A DNA stretch of 64,000 nt from NCBI RefSeq assembly GCF_024508275.1, contig NZ_CP101989.1:558001-622000 (forward strand), in the 5' to 3' direction. Position numbers and translations under genes: made by a program. Below are positions 30,701 to 40,953 of this stretch, piece after piece (position 1 is the first letter of the stretch; each line of letters starts with the position of its first letter). The notes beneath the pieces were generated by a model. The model saw only the letters and a program-made list of their open reading frames with translations, made no database searches and was not told the origin of the DNA. The stretch is from Cellulomonas wangsupingiae. GTDB taxonomy: Bacteria; Actinomycetota; Actinomycetes; Actinomycetales; Cellulomonadaceae.

Positions 30701-31777
30701 TCAGACGTAGCGTTCGAGGATGCTCGACTCCGCGAGCCGCGAGAGCCCTTCGCGCACGGACCGGGCGCGCTGCTCCCCGACGCCGTCGACGGCCATGAGG
30801 TCGTCGATCGTGGCGGCGAGCAGCTTCTGCAGGCCTCCGAAGTGCCCGACGAGCCGGTCGACGACCGGGCCGGGCAGGCGGGGGACCTTCGACAGCAGGC
30901 GGTAGCCGCGGGGGCCGACGGCCGCGTCGAGCTCCTCCCCGCCGCCGGGCAGCCCGAGCACCCGCGCGATGTGGGCGATGTCGAGCAGCTCGGTGGAGTC
31001 CAGCTCGGCCAGCGCGTCGGGGACCGTCTCGATGGTGCGACGCGACGTGTCGACGTAGTCGCGGATGACGAGCTCACGCTCCGTGCCCACACCGCCGACG
31101 AGCTCGTCGAGCTGCAGCGTGAGCAGGCGGCCGTCGGTCCCGAGCTCGACGACGTAGCCCGCGATCTCATCGGAGATGCGGCGGACCATCTCGAGGCGCT
31201 GGACGACCGCCGACACGTCGCGCACCGTGACCAGGTCCTCGATCTCCAGCGCGGACAGCGTGCCGCTGACCTCGTCGAGGCGGGCCTTGTACCGCTCGAG
31301 CGTCGCGAGCGCCTGGTTGGCGCGCGACAGGATGGTCGTGGAGTCCTCGAGCACGTACCGCTGCGCGCCGACGTACAGCGCGACGATCCGCATCGACGCC
31401 GACACCGAGATGACCGGCAGGCCGGTCTGCTTGGCGACGCGCTCGGCCGTGCGGTGCCGCGTGCCCGACTCGGACGTCTGGATCGACGGGTCGGGGAGCA
31501 GCTGCACGGCGGCGCGGACGATGCGGTCGCGCACGGGGTCGATGACCACGGCGCCGTCCATCTTCGCGAGCTCGCGCAGGCGGGTGGCGGAGAACTCGAC
31601 GTCGAGGACGAAGCCGCCGGAGCACAGCGACTCGACGGTCGGGTCCATGCCGAGGACGATGAGTGCGCCCGTGCGGCCGCGCAGGATCCGCTCGAGTCCG
31701 TCACGCAGCTCGGATCCGGGCGCGACAGCGGCGAGCGTCGACCTCAGCAGGTCGTCTTGATGGTGCGGATGCGGCAC
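30701..31777 (-). CDS. disA: Diadenylate cyclase DisA
   Basis: DisA makes c-di-AMP from two ATP and scans DNA for branched structures. The DAC domain motifs [10 protein letters not shown] (DGA) and [13 protein letters not shown] (RHR) are intact, followed by the helical linker and the C-terminal helix-hairpin-helix DNA-binding domain ([19 protein letters not shown]). Length 358 aa is typical. GTG 31777 has TACGAT 6 nt upstream on the minus strand, fitting a leaderless message. The neighbour radA is the conserved partner gene, and RadA is known to modulate DisA in other bacteria. Confidence 0.96.
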   Translation of the reverse strand: MPHPHHQDDLLRSTLAAVAPGSELRDGLERILRGRTGALIVLGMDPTVESLCSGGFVLDVEFSATRLRELAKMDGAVVIDPVRDRIVRAAVQLLPDPSIQTSESGTRHRTAERVAKQTGLPVISVSASMRIVALYVGAQRYVLEDSTTILSRANQALATLERYKARLDEVSGTLSALEIEDLVTVRDVSAVVQRLEMVRRISDEIAGYVVELGTDGRLLTLQLDELVGGVGTERELVIRDYVDTSRRTIETVPDALAELDSTELLDIAHIARVLGLPGGGEELDAAVGPRGYRLLSKVPRLPGPVVDRLVGHFGGLQKLLAATIDDLMAVDGVGEQRARSVREGLSRLAESSILERYV

Positions 31778-31821
31778 CGTCGAATCGTATCGGTGGCGTG
31801 ACGTGTTGTCCGCGACTGTGG

Positions 31822-33243
31822 TCACGCGTCGCCGGACGGCGCGAGCCCGGCCAGGACGGCGGCCGCGAGGTCGGCCGCCTCGACGACGCGCAGCCCGTCC
31901 GGCACGGTGACCTCCTCGAGGGTGCCCGACGGGACGACGGCGCGGGTGCAGCCGAGCCGTGCCGCCTCCGCGAGGCGTCGACCGACGCCCGGGACGGGGC
32001 GGATCTCGCCGGCCAGCCCGACCTCCCCGATGGCCACGAGGCCGGCGTGCACGGGCACGTTCTCCCGGCCGCTGACGGCGGCGAGCGCGAGCGCGAGGTC
32101 GGCGGCCGGCTCGACGACGCGTGCGCCGCCGACGGTGGAGACGTACACGTCCTGGTCGGCGAGCCGTGCGCCGAGCCTGCGCTGCAGGACCGCCAGCACC
32201 ATCGCGAGCCGGGTGCCGTCGACGCCGCTGGTCGCGCGGCGGGGGTTCGGCACGACGCTCGGCGCGACGAGGGCCTGCACCTCCGCCGCGAGCGGGCGCC
32301 TGCCCTCCAGGGTCACGGTCAGGCAGGTGCCGGGCACGTCGCTGATCAGCCGGGTCATGAAGAGCCCGGACGGGTCGGCCAGGCCGACGATGCCGTGCTC
32401 GGACAGGTCGAAGCAGCCGACCTCGTCCGTCGGGCCGTACCTGTTCTTGGTCGCGCGCAGCAGCCGCAGGCGCGAGTGGCGCTCGCCCTCGAACTGGCAC
32501 ACCACGTCCACGAGGTGCTCCAGGGTGCGCGGCCCGGCGACGGAGCCGTCCTTGGTGACGTGCCCGACGAGCACGACCGGCAGGGCGCGCGACTTGGCCG
32601 CGGTGATGAGCGAGGCGGTCACCTCGCGCACCTGGGACACGCCACCGGGCGACCCGTCCACCTGCGCGGACGTGAACGTCTGCACCGAGTCGAGCACGAG
32701 CAGGTCGGGGTTCACGCTCTCGACGTGCCCGAGCACGGTGCCCAGGTCCGTCTCGGCGGCCAGCAGCAGCGAGGGTGCGAGCGCGTGGATGCGTCCGGCG
32801 CGCAGCCGCACCTGCGCCGCCGACTCCTCCCCGGTGACGTACAGGACACGCCGGCCCGTGCGCGCGGCGCGGGCCGCGACGTCCAGCAGCAGCGTGGACT
32901 TGCCCACGCCGGGCTCGCCCGCCAGCAGCACGACGGCACCGGGCACCAGGCCACCGCCCAGGACGCGGTCGAGCTCCTCCACGCCCGTCGGCCGTGCGGC
33001 GGCCGACTCGACGTCGATCTCGTCGATCGGCCGGGCGGGGTTGCGCGTGGGGGCGACGGCGACGGTGCGCGGCCCACCGGAGCCGGGGCCGGCGTCCTCG
33101 ACCACCGAGCCCCACTCCTGGCACTCGCCGCAGCGCCCCACCCACTTGGTCGCGGTCCACCCGCACTCGGTGCAGCGGAACCCCGGGCGGTCGGGGGCCC
33201 GCTCGCCCCCGGCGCGGGCACGGCGCGTGGTCGTCTGGCTCAC
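31822..33243 (-). CDS. radA: DNA repair protein RadA
   Basis: RadA is a branch-migration helicase in recombination. The N-terminal zinc finger is [20 protein letters not shown], Walker A is GEPGVGKST, the RadA-specific motif is KNRYG, and a Lon-protease-like C-terminal domain ends the protein ([20 protein letters not shown]). GTG 33243 is preferred to the longer start at 33273, because TACCGT lies 7 nt before it on the minus strand. Length 473 aa. disA follows 44 nt downstream. Confidence 0.96.
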   Translation of the reverse strand: MSQTTTRRARAGGERAPDRPGFRCTECGWTATKWVGRCGECQEWGSVVEDAGPGSGGPRTVAVAPTRNPARPIDEIDVESAAARPTGVEELDRVLGGGLVPGAVVLLAGEPGVGKSTLLLDVAARAARTGRRVLYVTGEESAAQVRLRAGRIHALAPSLLLAAETDLGTVLGHVESVNPDLLVLDSVQTFTSAQVDGSPGGVSQVREVTASLITAAKSRALPVVLVGHVTKDGSVAGPRTLEHLVDVVCQFEGERHSRLRLLRATKNRYGPTDEVGCFDLSEHGIVGLADPSGLFMTRLISDVPGTCLTVTLEGRRPLAAEVQALVAPSVVPNPRRATSGVDGTRLAMVLAVLQRRLGARLADQDVYVSTVGGARVVEPAADLALALAAVSGRENVPVHAGLVAIGEVGLAGEIRPVPGVGRRLAEAARLGCTRAVVPSGTLEEVTVPDGLRVVEAADLAAAVLAGLAPSGDA

Positions 33244-33323
33244 GGGACGCACGGTACGTGCCGCCACCGACACCGGCGTCGGGCCGCGCGCGCAGCGCGC
33301 ATCGACCTGTCCCGCGAAAGGGG

Positions 33324-33369
33324 TTGTGGAAGGCTGAACGCGCGTTTAGTCTGCTGAACGTGCGATCAG
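33324..33369 (+). promoter_or_regulatory. Promoter and twin operators of the TetR-ABC cassette
   Basis: TTGTGG (33324-33329), 17 bp, and TAGTCT (33347-33352) form a promoter ending 7 nt before GTG 33360. CTGAACGCGCGTTTAG (33334-33349), a near-perfect palindrome, covers the spacer and -10. A related weaker palindrome, CTGAACGTGCGATCAG (33354-33369), covers the start codon, displaced by exactly 20 bp. This is the expected arrangement for TetR autoregulation. Confidence 0.8.
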
Positions 33370-34022
33370 TCGACGACCTCACCGCCCGCGCGCGGATCCG
33401 CGACGCGGCGATGCTCCGCTTCGGCCGCGACGGGTTCGGCGTCGGCCTGCGGCAGGTCGCCGCCGACGCCGGCGTGAGCCCCGCGCTCGTGCTGCACCAC
33501 TTCGGGTCCAAGGACGGCCTGCGCGAGGCCTGCGACCGGTACGTGCACGACGAGCTGCGGGCCGTGAAGTCCGACGCGCTGGACCGTCCGGCGGGCGACG
33601 TCATGGCCGAGCTCGCCGGCACGGAGCAGTACGCGCCGCTGGTCGCGTACCTCGTGCGCGTCGTCCTCGACGGCGGGCCCGGGGCGGCGGCGTTCGTCGA
33701 CGGGCTCGTCGCGGACACGGTCGCCTACCTCGAGCACGGCGAGCGCGCGGGTGCCGTGCGCCCCACGTCCGACCCGCAGGGGCGCGCCCGCTACGTCGTC
33801 GCCGGGCAGCTCGGGCTGCTGCTGCTCGCGCAGCTCGAGGCGGCCGCGGGCCGCGCACCGTCGCCGACCACGGACACGGCGGCGGCACTCGCCCACATCA
33901 CCACCACGTCCATGCAGGCCGGGCTGGAGATCTTCACGCACGGCCTGCTCGCCGACTCGGCCTACCTCGACGCGTGGCGCGCCGGGGAAGGCGCCGTCCC
34001 CGCCACCCGGGAGCAGCCATGA
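33360..34022 (+). CDS. TetR family transcriptional regulator
   Basis: The N-terminal TetR helix-turn-helix is clear: [20 protein letters not shown] then [24 protein letters not shown]. The C-terminal domain (about 70-200) is a TetR ligand-binding fold of the exporter-linked type. GTG 33360 is 7 nt after TAGTCT. The stop overlaps the ATPase gene's ATG (ATGA), so it heads a three-gene operon that it probably represses until a drug or metabolite is bound. Confidence 0.93.
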   Translation: MRSVDDLTARARIRDAAMLRFGRDGFGVGLRQVAADAGVSPALVLHHFGSKDGLREACDRYVHDELRAVKSDALDRPAGDVMAELAGTEQYAPLVAYLVRVVLDGGPGAAAFVDGLVADTVAYLEHGERAGAVRPTSDPQGRARYVVAGQLGLLLLAQLEAAAGRAPSPTTDTAAALAHITTTSMQAGLEIFTHGLLADSAYLDAWRAGEGAVPATREQP

Positions 34023-34939
34023 CGGACGCGATCGCGGTCCAGGGCCTGGTCAAGACGTTCGGCCGCACGCGCGCGCTGGACGGCCTCGACCTGCACGTGC
34101 GCACGGGGGAGGTGCACGGCTTCCTCGGGCCCAACGGAGCCGGCAAGTCCACGACGATCCGCGTGCTGCTGGGCCTGCTGCGGGCCGACGGGGGCGAGGC
34201 GGTGCTGCTGGGCGGCGACCCGTGGCGCGACCCGGTCGCACTGCACCGCCGCCTCGCGTACGTGCCGGGCGACGTGACGCTGTGGCCGCAGCTGACGGGC
34301 GGCGAGACGATCGACCTGCTGGGCCGGCTGCGCGGCGGGCTGGACCCGCACCGCCGTGACGCGCTCGTCGAGCGGTTCGAGCTCGACACACGCGTGCGGG
34401 CCCGGGCGTACTCGAAGGGCAACCGGCAGAAGGTCGCGCTGGTCGCGGCGCTCGCGGCCGACGTCGAGCTGCTCCTCATGGACGAGCCGACCTCGGGTCT
34501 CGACCCGCTCATGGGTGCGGTGTTCCAGGAGGTCGTGCGCGAGTCCGCCGCACAGGGCCGCACGGTGCTCCTGTCGAGCCACGTGCTCGCCGAGGTCGAG
34601 GCGCTCGCGGACCGCGTGACGATCATCCGGCGCGGCCGTGCCGTGAGCACGGGCACGCTGGACGACCTGCGCGGGCTGACGCGCACGACCGTCGTCGCCC
34701 GCCTCGCGGACGTCCCCGGGGCGCGCGACGCGCTGACCGCGCTCGACGGCGTGCACCACCTGCGGGCCGACGACGCGCACGTCACGCTCGCCGCGGACGG
34801 GGTCGCGCTCGACGCGGTGCTCGCGACCCTGGCCGCGCACGGTGTGCGCTCGGTCGTCGCGCACCCACCGACGCTCGAGGACGTGTTCCTGCGGGAGTAC
34901 GGCGACGAGCTCGCGACGCTCGGGGTGGGGGAGCGGTGA
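34019..34939 (+). CDS. ABC transporter ATP-binding protein
   Basis: A complete 306-residue exporter ATPase: Walker A GPNGAGKST, Q-loop region near YVPGDVTLWPQL, signature AYSKGNRQKVALVAAL (a divergent LSGGQ, here SKGNRQ), Walker B LLLMDEPTSGLD and the H-loop SSHVLAEVE. The C-terminal domain ends with TLEDVFLREYGDEL. It energises the large permease that follows, with which it overlaps (GTGA). The signature variant is common in this subfamily. Confidence 0.95.
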   Translation: MTDAIAVQGLVKTFGRTRALDGLDLHVRTGEVHGFLGPNGAGKSTTIRVLLGLLRADGGEAVLLGGDPWRDPVALHRRLAYVPGDVTLWPQLTGGETIDLLGRLRGGLDPHRRDALVERFELDTRVRARAYSKGNRQKVALVAALAADVELLLMDEPTSGLDPLMGAVFQEVVRESAAQGRTVLLSSHVLAEVEALADRVTIIRRGRAVSTGTLDDLRGLTRTTVVARLADVPGARDALTALDGVHHLRADDAHVTLAADGVALDAVLATLAAHGVRSVVAHPPTLEDVFLREYGDELATLGVGER

Positions 34940-36582
34940 CGACGACGGCGGTGCGGCGCGCGACCGCCGCACGGTCGGGCCCGCGGCGGACGACGCCCCA
35001 CGGCCCGCTCGCGGGCACGGGCCGGCTGCTGCGGCTGGCGCTGCGCACCGACCGCTGGACGACCGGCATCTGGGCGGTCGCGGTGGCGGGGATGACGCAG
35101 GTCTCGGTCGTCGCGCTCGCGGAGCTCTACGCGCCCCCCGGCGAGCGCGAGGCACGTGCCGCGCTCATCGCGTCACCCGCCGCCACGGCGCTCGCGGGCC
35201 CGGGCTTCGGGCTCGACGACTACACGCTGGGCGCGATGACGGCCAACGAGCTGGCGCTGTGGCTGATGCTGCCCGTGGGGATCATGGGGGTGCTCGCGGT
35301 GTCCCGGCACCTGCGCGCCCCGGAGGAGGACGGGCGGCTCGAGATCGTCCGGTCCCAGCCGGTGGGCCGGGCGGCACCGGTCGTCGCGGGGCTCCTGGCC
35401 GCGGCGACGGGTGTGCTCGTCGTCGGTGCGCTGCTGCTCGTCGCGCTGCTCACCACCGACCTCGACCCGGGCGGCTCGGTGCTGATGGTCGCGTCCGTCG
35501 TGGTCGTCGCGCTCGTGCTGGCGTCCGCGACGGCGGTGGCCGCGCAGCTGACGACGCACGCCCGGACGTCGAGCGCGATCGGCATGGCGCTGCTCGGGCT
35601 CGCGTTCGTGCTGCGCGCGGTCGGCGACGTGCAGGGGCCGCGCAGCACGAGCGTGTGGACGTGGCTGTCGCCGTTCGGCTGGTCGCAGGCGACCGCGCCG
35701 TACACGCTCGACCGGTGGTGGCCGCTCGCGGTGGGCGTCGCGGCGGTCGCCGTGAACGTGGGGGTCGCGGCCGTGCTCGTGCGGCGGCGTGACCTGGGCA
35801 CGGGTCTGCTGCCGGAACGGCTCGGCCCGGCGCGCGGGCGCGTCGGCGGGCTCGTCGGGCTCACGTGGCGCCGCCAGCGCACGTCGGTGCTCGCCTGGGG
35901 CGCGGGCGTCGTGGGGACGGGTGCGTTGATCGGGCTGCTGGCGTCGGCGGTCGTCGACTTCGTGGCCGAGGGGTCGGAGCTGGCCGTGATCCTCGGTGAC
36001 GTCGACGACGCGGTCGCGGCGGCGTTCGGCCTGTACGTGGTGTTCATCGCGGTCGTCGCGGCCGCGTACGTCGGCACCGCGGTCGGCGCGGCGCGCGCCG
36101 AGGAGCGCTCCGGCCGCGCCGCCGGGCTCCTCGCGCTGCCGGTGTCGCGCGTGCGCTGGCTGGGCGCGCAGGTCGGTCTCGCGGCCGTCGCCGCGACGGT
36201 GATGCTGCTGCTCGCCGGGGTCGTGATGGGGGCGGGCGCGGCCTCCACGCTCGACGACGCGTCACAGGTCGGTCGGTTGCTCGGCGCGGCCGCCGTGACG
36301 GTGCCCGGTGTCCTGCTCGTCCTCGGCGTCGCCACCGCCCTGCTCGGCCTGCTGCCGCGGGCGACCGGTGCCGTGTGGCTGTACGTCGCGTACGTCGGGA
36401 CGGTCGGGCTGTTCGGCGAGCTGCTGCCGGACGGTGTCGACGCGCTGTCCCCGTTCACCCACCTGCCGGCCCTGCCGGCCGCCCCGATGGACTGGCCGCC
36501 GGTCCTCGGCGTGACGGCGGTCGCGGCGCTGCTCGTCGTGGCGGGCCTCGCCGGGGTGCGGCGGCGCGACGTGGACGGCTGA
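34936..36582 (+). CDS. ABC exporter permease, large two-half type
   Basis: The 548-residue protein has about twelve hydrophobic segments organised as two similar halves, the second starting near residue 305 (LVGLTWRRQRTSVLAWGAGV) and mirroring the first (RLALRTDRWTTGIWAVAVAG). This matches actinomycete multidrug or tetronasin-type exporters linked to TetR regulators. Substrate unknown. GTG 34936 overlaps the ATPase stop codon. Confidence 0.92.
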   Translation: MTTTAVRRATAARSGPRRTTPHGPLAGTGRLLRLALRTDRWTTGIWAVAVAGMTQVSVVALAELYAPPGEREARAALIASPAATALAGPGFGLDDYTLGAMTANELALWLMLPVGIMGVLAVSRHLRAPEEDGRLEIVRSQPVGRAAPVVAGLLAAATGVLVVGALLLVALLTTDLDPGGSVLMVASVVVVALVLASATAVAAQLTTHARTSSAIGMALLGLAFVLRAVGDVQGPRSTSVWTWLSPFGWSQATAPYTLDRWWPLAVGVAAVAVNVGVAAVLVRRRDLGTGLLPERLGPARGRVGGLVGLTWRRQRTSVLAWGAGVVGTGALIGLLASAVVDFVAEGSELAVILGDVDDAVAAAFGLYVVFIAVVAAAYVGTAVGAARAEERSGRAAGLLALPVSRVRWLGAQVGLAAVAATVMLLLAGVVMGAGAASTLDDASQVGRLLGAAAVTVPGVLLVLGVATALLGLLPRATGAVWLYVAYVGTVGLFGELLPDGVDALSPFTHLPALPAAPMDWPPVLGVTAVAALLVVAGLAGVRRRDVDG

Positions 36583-36646
36583 GCGCTCGGTAGGCTGCGC
36601 GTGGCTCGGCAGCGGCCGACCACGCGACACGAGGAGATTTCGGCGC

Positions 36647-37411
36647 ATGAGCGACACGGGACGACCCGGGCAGCCCGAGTGGGTGCCGGGAGCCACGGCA
36701 CCCACGCACCGACCGGCCGTGACGCCGCAGGGCGCGCCCGGCCCGTCCGTCGGCGACGACGGTCCCGGCGAGGGTGCACCGGCCGGGCGCCCGCGCTGGC
36801 TGCTGCCCGTGATCATCGGCGTGGCGGTGCTCGTCGTCGCCGGCCTCGTCGCCGGCTCCGTCGCGTTCTTCGGTGCCCGCGGCGGGGACGACGCGGCGCC
36901 CGCCGAGACCGTCACGCTGCCGGTTCCGACGCCGGCGGTCGCGCCCGTTGGGCGTCCCGCCACCACGGCGTTCGCGTCGGCCCTGCCCGCCTCGGTGCTG
37001 CAGTACGCGCTGGCGTCGTCGCAGGACGACGCCGAGTGGCTCGGCGCAGGCGCGCTGGAGGCGTACACCGAGACGTTCACCGACGGTGACGCGGGCACGC
37101 TGACGGTCCGCGCCGCCCAGTTCGAGACGGCGCAGGAGGCGGCGACGTTCCTGCAGGGGCTCACCGCCGCGCTGCCCGTCGTCGCGCCGGACACCGGTGC
37201 GACGACGTCGACCGAGTCGGCGCAGGCCGACGGGCCCGACCTGCCGCAGACGGGGGAGGTCACCGTCGGCGGCGCGCCCGCTGGGACGTTCACGGTCGTC
37301 GACGCGGGCGACGGCACCGGGGTGGCGGTCTGGCAGAACGCCACCGCAGTCTTCCGGCTCACGGCGCCGCTGGCCGACGTGCGCGACGCGTACGCCGCCT
37401 ACGGGCTGTAG
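36647..37411 (+). CDS. Single-pass membrane protein of unknown function
   Basis: The 254-residue protein has a disordered Pro/Gly-rich tail, one TM segment at about 52-75 (LLPVIIGVAVLVVAGLVAGS), a Thr/Pro linker, and an extracellular alpha/beta domain (ALPASVLQYALASSQDDAEW, then GTLTVRAAQFETAQEAATFL). I do not recognise a named domain. TAGGCT at 36591-36596 is a probable -10, giving a leader of about 43 nt with GAGGAG 10 nt before ATG. It converges on the sensor-kinase gene. Confidence 0.8.
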   Translation: MSDTGRPGQPEWVPGATAPTHRPAVTPQGAPGPSVGDDGPGEGAPAGRPRWLLPVIIGVAVLVVAGLVAGSVAFFGARGGDDAAPAETVTLPVPTPAVAPVGRPATTAFASALPASVLQYALASSQDDAEWLGAGALEAYTETFTDGDAGTLTVRAAQFETAQEAATFLQGLTAALPVVAPDTGATTSTESAQADGPDLPQTGEVTVGGAPAGTFTVVDAGDGTGVAVWQNATAVFRLTAPLADVRDAYAAYGL

Positions 37412-37414
37412 CCG

Positions 37415-38953
37415 CTACCGGCCGACGTCGGCAGCGGCCGGCACGCGCACGACGAACGACGTGCGTCCCGGCGCGCTCTCGCACGTCAGCGAGCCACCGT
37501 GGGCGGTGACGACGGCCCGGGCGATCGCGAGCCCCAGCCCTGTGGACCCGGAGGCGCGGTTGCGGGACTCGTCGCCGCGCGCGAACCGCTCGAACAGCCG
37601 GTCGCGCAGCTCGGGCGGCACGCCCGGCCCGTCGTCGGTCACGGACACCACGACGTCGGCGCCGTCGCGGCGGACCGCGACGGTCACGTGCGTCCCTGCC
37701 GGGGTGTGCCGCCGCGCGTTGGACGTGAGGTTGCCCAGCACCTGGCGCAGCCGGTGGTCGTCGCCGAGCACCGTCAGGGCACCGACCTCGTCGTCCGGCG
37801 CACCCGCGTCGGCCTGCCCCGGCAGGTCCAGGCGCCACACGTGGTCCGGGCCGGCGACGTGCGCGTCGGCCACCGCGTCGACGGCCAGCGCCGCGAGGTC
37901 CACCGGTGCGCGCTCGAGCGGCCGGCCCGCGTCGAGGCGCGCGAGCAGCAGCAGGTCGTCGACCAGCGCGCTCATGCGCGTGGCCTCGGCCTCCACGCGC
38001 GCGAGGGCGGCCCGGGCGTCCGCCGGCAGCTCCTCGGGGGAGCGGCGGACGAGCTCGGTGTAGCCGCGGATCGACGCGAGCGGGGTCCGCAGCTCGTGGC
38101 TCGCGTCGGCGACGAACCGGCGGACCTGCGACTCGGACTCCTGCCGCTGCGCGAGGGCCTGGTCGACGTGCCCGAGCATGCGGTTGAGCGCGGCGCCCAC
38201 CTGGCCGACCTCCGTGGACGGGTCCGTGTCGCGGTCGTCGACGCGCGCCGTGATCGCGACCTCGCCCCGTGCGAGCGGCTGCTCGGCCACGCGCGTCGCG
38301 GTCGCCGCGACGCGGTTGAGCGGCCGCAGCTCCCGGCGCACCAGCACCGACCCCCCGAGGCCCGCCACGAGCAGGGCGCCGGCCACGAGCAGGACCTCGA
38401 TGACGACGTACTGCCGGACCGTCGCGTCGACCGTGGTCGTCGGCAGCGCGGTCACCACGAGGTCGTCGCGGTCCGTCAGCAGCGCCACGGCCCGGTAGCG
38501 GCCGAGCCCGTCGAGCGGCACGGGGTGCGCGGTCCCGTCCGGCGGCACGGCGCGCAGCGCGGCGACCTGCGCGTCGTCGAGGTCGACGAGGTCGCCGTCG
38601 GTGTCGAGGTACTGCGCCCGCGTCGTGCCGTCCTCGACGACCACGCTCACGGTGCCGACGTCCTGCCCGGGCACGGCGAGCGGCCGCGGCCGGTCCCCGG
38701 GACGCCCGCGGTCGTCGGCGCCCTGCCGGTCCCGGCCGTCGTCCGGGCCCACCTGGGTCGCGCGCAGCGCGCGCTCGGCCGCGGCGACGGCGCGGTCGTC
38801 GACCTGGGCGACGAGGGAGTCGCGCAGCGCGACCGTCGACACCGTGCCCATGACGACGCTCACGAGCAGCACGAGCCCGAGCACGACGGCCACCAGCCGT
38901 CGGCGCAGCGACCAGCGCGCGCGCGGAGCCGGTCCCGCGGGAGCCGGCGTCAT
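37415..38953 (-). CDS. Sensor histidine kinase
   Basis: The 512-residue kinase has TM1 at about 18-42, a short extracytoplasmic domain, TM2 near 180-200 (EVLLVAGALLVAGLGGSVLV), a HAMP region (RRELRPLNRVAATATRVAEQ), HisKA with the phospho-acceptor in VADASHELRTPLASIRGY, and HATPase_c with NLTSNARRHT (N box), DDGPGVPPE (G1) and GSTGLGLAIARAV (G2). It lies 2 nt downstream of its response-regulator gene. It resembles the TrcS/TcrY-type kinases; the signal is unknown. Confidence 0.94.
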   Translation of the reverse strand: MTPAPAGPAPRARWSLRRRLVAVVLGLVLLVSVVMGTVSTVALRDSLVAQVDDRAVAAAERALRATQVGPDDGRDRQGADDRGRPGDRPRPLAVPGQDVGTVSVVVEDGTTRAQYLDTDGDLVDLDDAQVAALRAVPPDGTAHPVPLDGLGRYRAVALLTDRDDLVVTALPTTTVDATVRQYVVIEVLLVAGALLVAGLGGSVLVRRELRPLNRVAATATRVAEQPLARGEVAITARVDDRDTDPSTEVGQVGAALNRMLGHVDQALAQRQESESQVRRFVADASHELRTPLASIRGYTELVRRSPEELPADARAALARVEAEATRMSALVDDLLLLARLDAGRPLERAPVDLAALAVDAVADAHVAGPDHVWRLDLPGQADAGAPDDEVGALTVLGDDHRLRQVLGNLTSNARRHTPAGTHVTVAVRRDGADVVVSVTDDGPGVPPELRDRLFERFARGDESRNRASGSTGLGLAIARAVVTAHGGSLTCESAPGRTSFVVRVPAAADVGR

Positions 38954-38955
38954 CG

Positions 38956-39708
38956 TCAGGACGCCGGGCGCAGCACGTACCCCACGCCGCGCAGGGTGTG
39001 CAGCATCGGCTCCCGGCCCTTGTCGATCTTGCGACGCAGGTACGACACGTACAGCTCGACGATGTTCGCCTGGCCGCCGAAGTCGTACTGCCACACGCGG
39101 TCGAGGATCTGCGCCTTGCTCAGGACGCGGCGCGGGTTGCGCATGAAGTACCGCAGCAGCTCGAACTCGGTGGCGGTGAGGCGGATCTCGTCGTCGCCCC
39201 GCCACACCTCGTGGCTGTCCTCGTCCATCCGCAGGTCGCCGACGACGAGCACCGAGTCCTCGCGCTGCGCGACCGCGCCGGCGCGCCGCAGCAGGCCGCG
39301 CAGCCGCGCGACGACCTCCTCCAGGCTGAACGGCTTGGTCACGTAGTCGTCGCCACCGGCGGTCAGGCCGGCGACACGGTCCTCGACGGCGTCGCGCGCG
39401 GTGAGGAACAGCACCGGCACGGCAGGCAGGGTCTGGCGGATGCGGCGCAGCACGTCCAGGCCGGACAGGTCGGGGAGCATGACGTCGAGCAGGATGACGT
39501 CGGGCTGCAGCGTCCGGGCCTTGCGGATCGCGGCCTGCCCCGTCAGCGCGTGCTCGACCTGCCAGCCCTCGTAGCGCAGCGCGGTGCACAGCAGCTCGCC
39601 GAGGTTGGCCTCGTCGTCGACCACCAGTGCGCGGACAGGGCTGCCGTCGGCTCGCGTGAGCGGGTCGGGCCGGCGCATCGGGTGCGGGGCGGAGGCGGTC
39701 GTGGTCAT
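38956..39708 (-). CDS. OmpR-family response regulator
   Basis: The 250-residue protein has a receiver domain (RALVVDDEANLGELLCTALR) with the phospho-Asp in ILLDVMLPDLSG, Thr in FLTARD and Lys in YVTKPFSLEE, followed by a winged-helix trans_reg_C domain (LTATEFELLRYFMRNPRRVL, then VSYLRRKIDKG). The 26-residue N-terminal extension before the receiver is longer than usual. It is the first gene of the two-component operon and is divergent from the PAP2 phosphatase gene. Confidence 0.95.
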   Translation of the reverse strand: MTTTASAPHPMRRPDPLTRADGSPVRALVVDDEANLGELLCTALRYEGWQVEHALTGQAAIRKARTLQPDVILLDVMLPDLSGLDVLRRIRQTLPAVPVLFLTARDAVEDRVAGLTAGGDDYVTKPFSLEEVVARLRGLLRRAGAVAQREDSVLVVGDLRMDEDSHEVWRGDDEIRLTATEFELLRYFMRNPRRVLSKAQILDRVWQYDFGGQANIVELYVSYLRRKIDKGREPMLHTLRGVGYVLRPAS

Positions 39709-39885
39709 GACCCCATGGTGGGACGGTGCGCTGTGGCCGCGCTGGAGCACCCCTGTGAGTTGCCTGGGCGCAGCACGTGCGGCGTCGGGGTGCGCAGCGG
39801 TGCCGGGGGACGCCGCACCCCGACGAGCTGCGGGCAGGAACGCGGACGTGACCACCGGGGTGCTCCGGTGGCCTACCGTGTGACG

Positions 39886-40848
39886 GTGCACGAGGGCCTC
39901 CCCGTCCCGGTCGTCCCGGGCCCGTCCGCGCAGAGCAGACCGCGCGCTCGCCGCGGGCTCGCAGTCGTCTGCGGCGTCGTCGCCGTGCTGTGCGCGGTCG
40001 GCGTGTGGCTGCTGTGGCGGGTGTTCGTCGACACGTGGGCCGGTCAACGGGTCGAGGACACCGCGCTGGACGGCGCGGCCATCGGGCAGGGTCGGCTGTG
40101 GCGCGTCGCGGACCCCGTGCTCGACGTCGTGTCCGTCGGCTTCGTCGCCGGCGGCATCCTGGGTGCCGCGGCCGTCGCCGTCGTGCGTCGGCGCTGGTCC
40201 CTCGCGGTGCAGGTCGCCGTCCTCGTCGGCGGTGCGAACCTCACGACCCGCCTGGTGAAGCAGGACCTGCTCGACCGCCCGGTCCTGGGCGTCGGTGCCG
40301 ACTACGGCAACACGCTGCCCAGCGGTCACACGACCGCCGCGGGCTCCGTCGCCGCCGCGCTGCTGCTCGTCGTGCCGCCGCGGGCACGCCCGCTCGTCGC
40401 GGTGCTCGGGGTGGCGTACACGGCGCTCACGGGCGTCTCGACCCTCGTGGGTCAGTGGCACCGGCCGTCCGACGTCGTCGCCGCCACCCTCGTCGTGCTC
40501 GGCTGGACCGCGATCGTGTGCGGCGCGATGGCGGCCCGGCCCGGCCCCGCCGGCACCGCGACCGCGATGCTCCGCCGCGTCGACGCCCCTGACCCCTGGT
40601 GGGCCAGCACGCGCCGCACGGCCCTCGCGCTCGCGACCCTCGGCGTCGTGACCGGCGGCGTGGCCGTCCTGCTCCTGACGCGTACGTGGGCGGGGCGGGC
40701 GGACCTCGCGGGCCGCGGCGCCGAGCTGCTGGCCTACGGTGGGGGCGTCGCGGGCGTCGTCGCGGCCTGCTGCCTGGCCTTCGCGGTCATGCTCCTGCTG
40801 CGCCACGCCGCAGGTTCGCGGGACGAGACCGCGTCCACACCCGTTTGA
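39886..40848 (+). CDS. PAP2 superfamily membrane phosphatase
   Basis: The PAP2 phosphatase signature is split over three motifs: KQDLLDRP, LPSGHTTAAG (PSGH) and GQWHRPSDVV (last His and Asp region). The 320-residue protein has around eight hydrophobic helices, of which the final two after residue 245 extend beyond the core domain. Undecaprenyl-pyrophosphate or another lipid phosphate is the likely substrate. GTG 39886 has TACCGT 6 nt upstream, so the start is placed there and not at the more upstream in-frame GTGs. Confidence 0.9.
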   Translation: MHEGLPVPVVPGPSAQSRPRARRGLAVVCGVVAVLCAVGVWLLWRVFVDTWAGQRVEDTALDGAAIGQGRLWRVADPVLDVVSVGFVAGGILGAAAVAVVRRRWSLAVQVAVLVGGANLTTRLVKQDLLDRPVLGVGADYGNTLPSGHTTAAGSVAAALLLVVPPRARPLVAVLGVAYTALTGVSTLVGQWHRPSDVVAATLVVLGWTAIVCGAMAARPGPAGTATAMLRRVDAPDPWWASTRRTALALATLGVVTGGVAVLLLTRTWAGRADLAGRGAELLAYGGGVAGVVAACCLAFAVMLLLRHAAGSRDETASTPV

Positions 40849-40953
40849 CGTCAGCACGTAGAGTCCCCTCGGAGGCGGTGTCCACGCGTCGTGGCGCGCC
40901 CATGGCCCGCCACGAGAACGTCGTCACCGCCCACGGCACGGAAGGCCGCTCAG

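Noticed and set aside
40845..40864. topA promoter from TTGACG and TAGAGT
   Set aside because: The two hexamers are only 8 bp apart, too close to act together.
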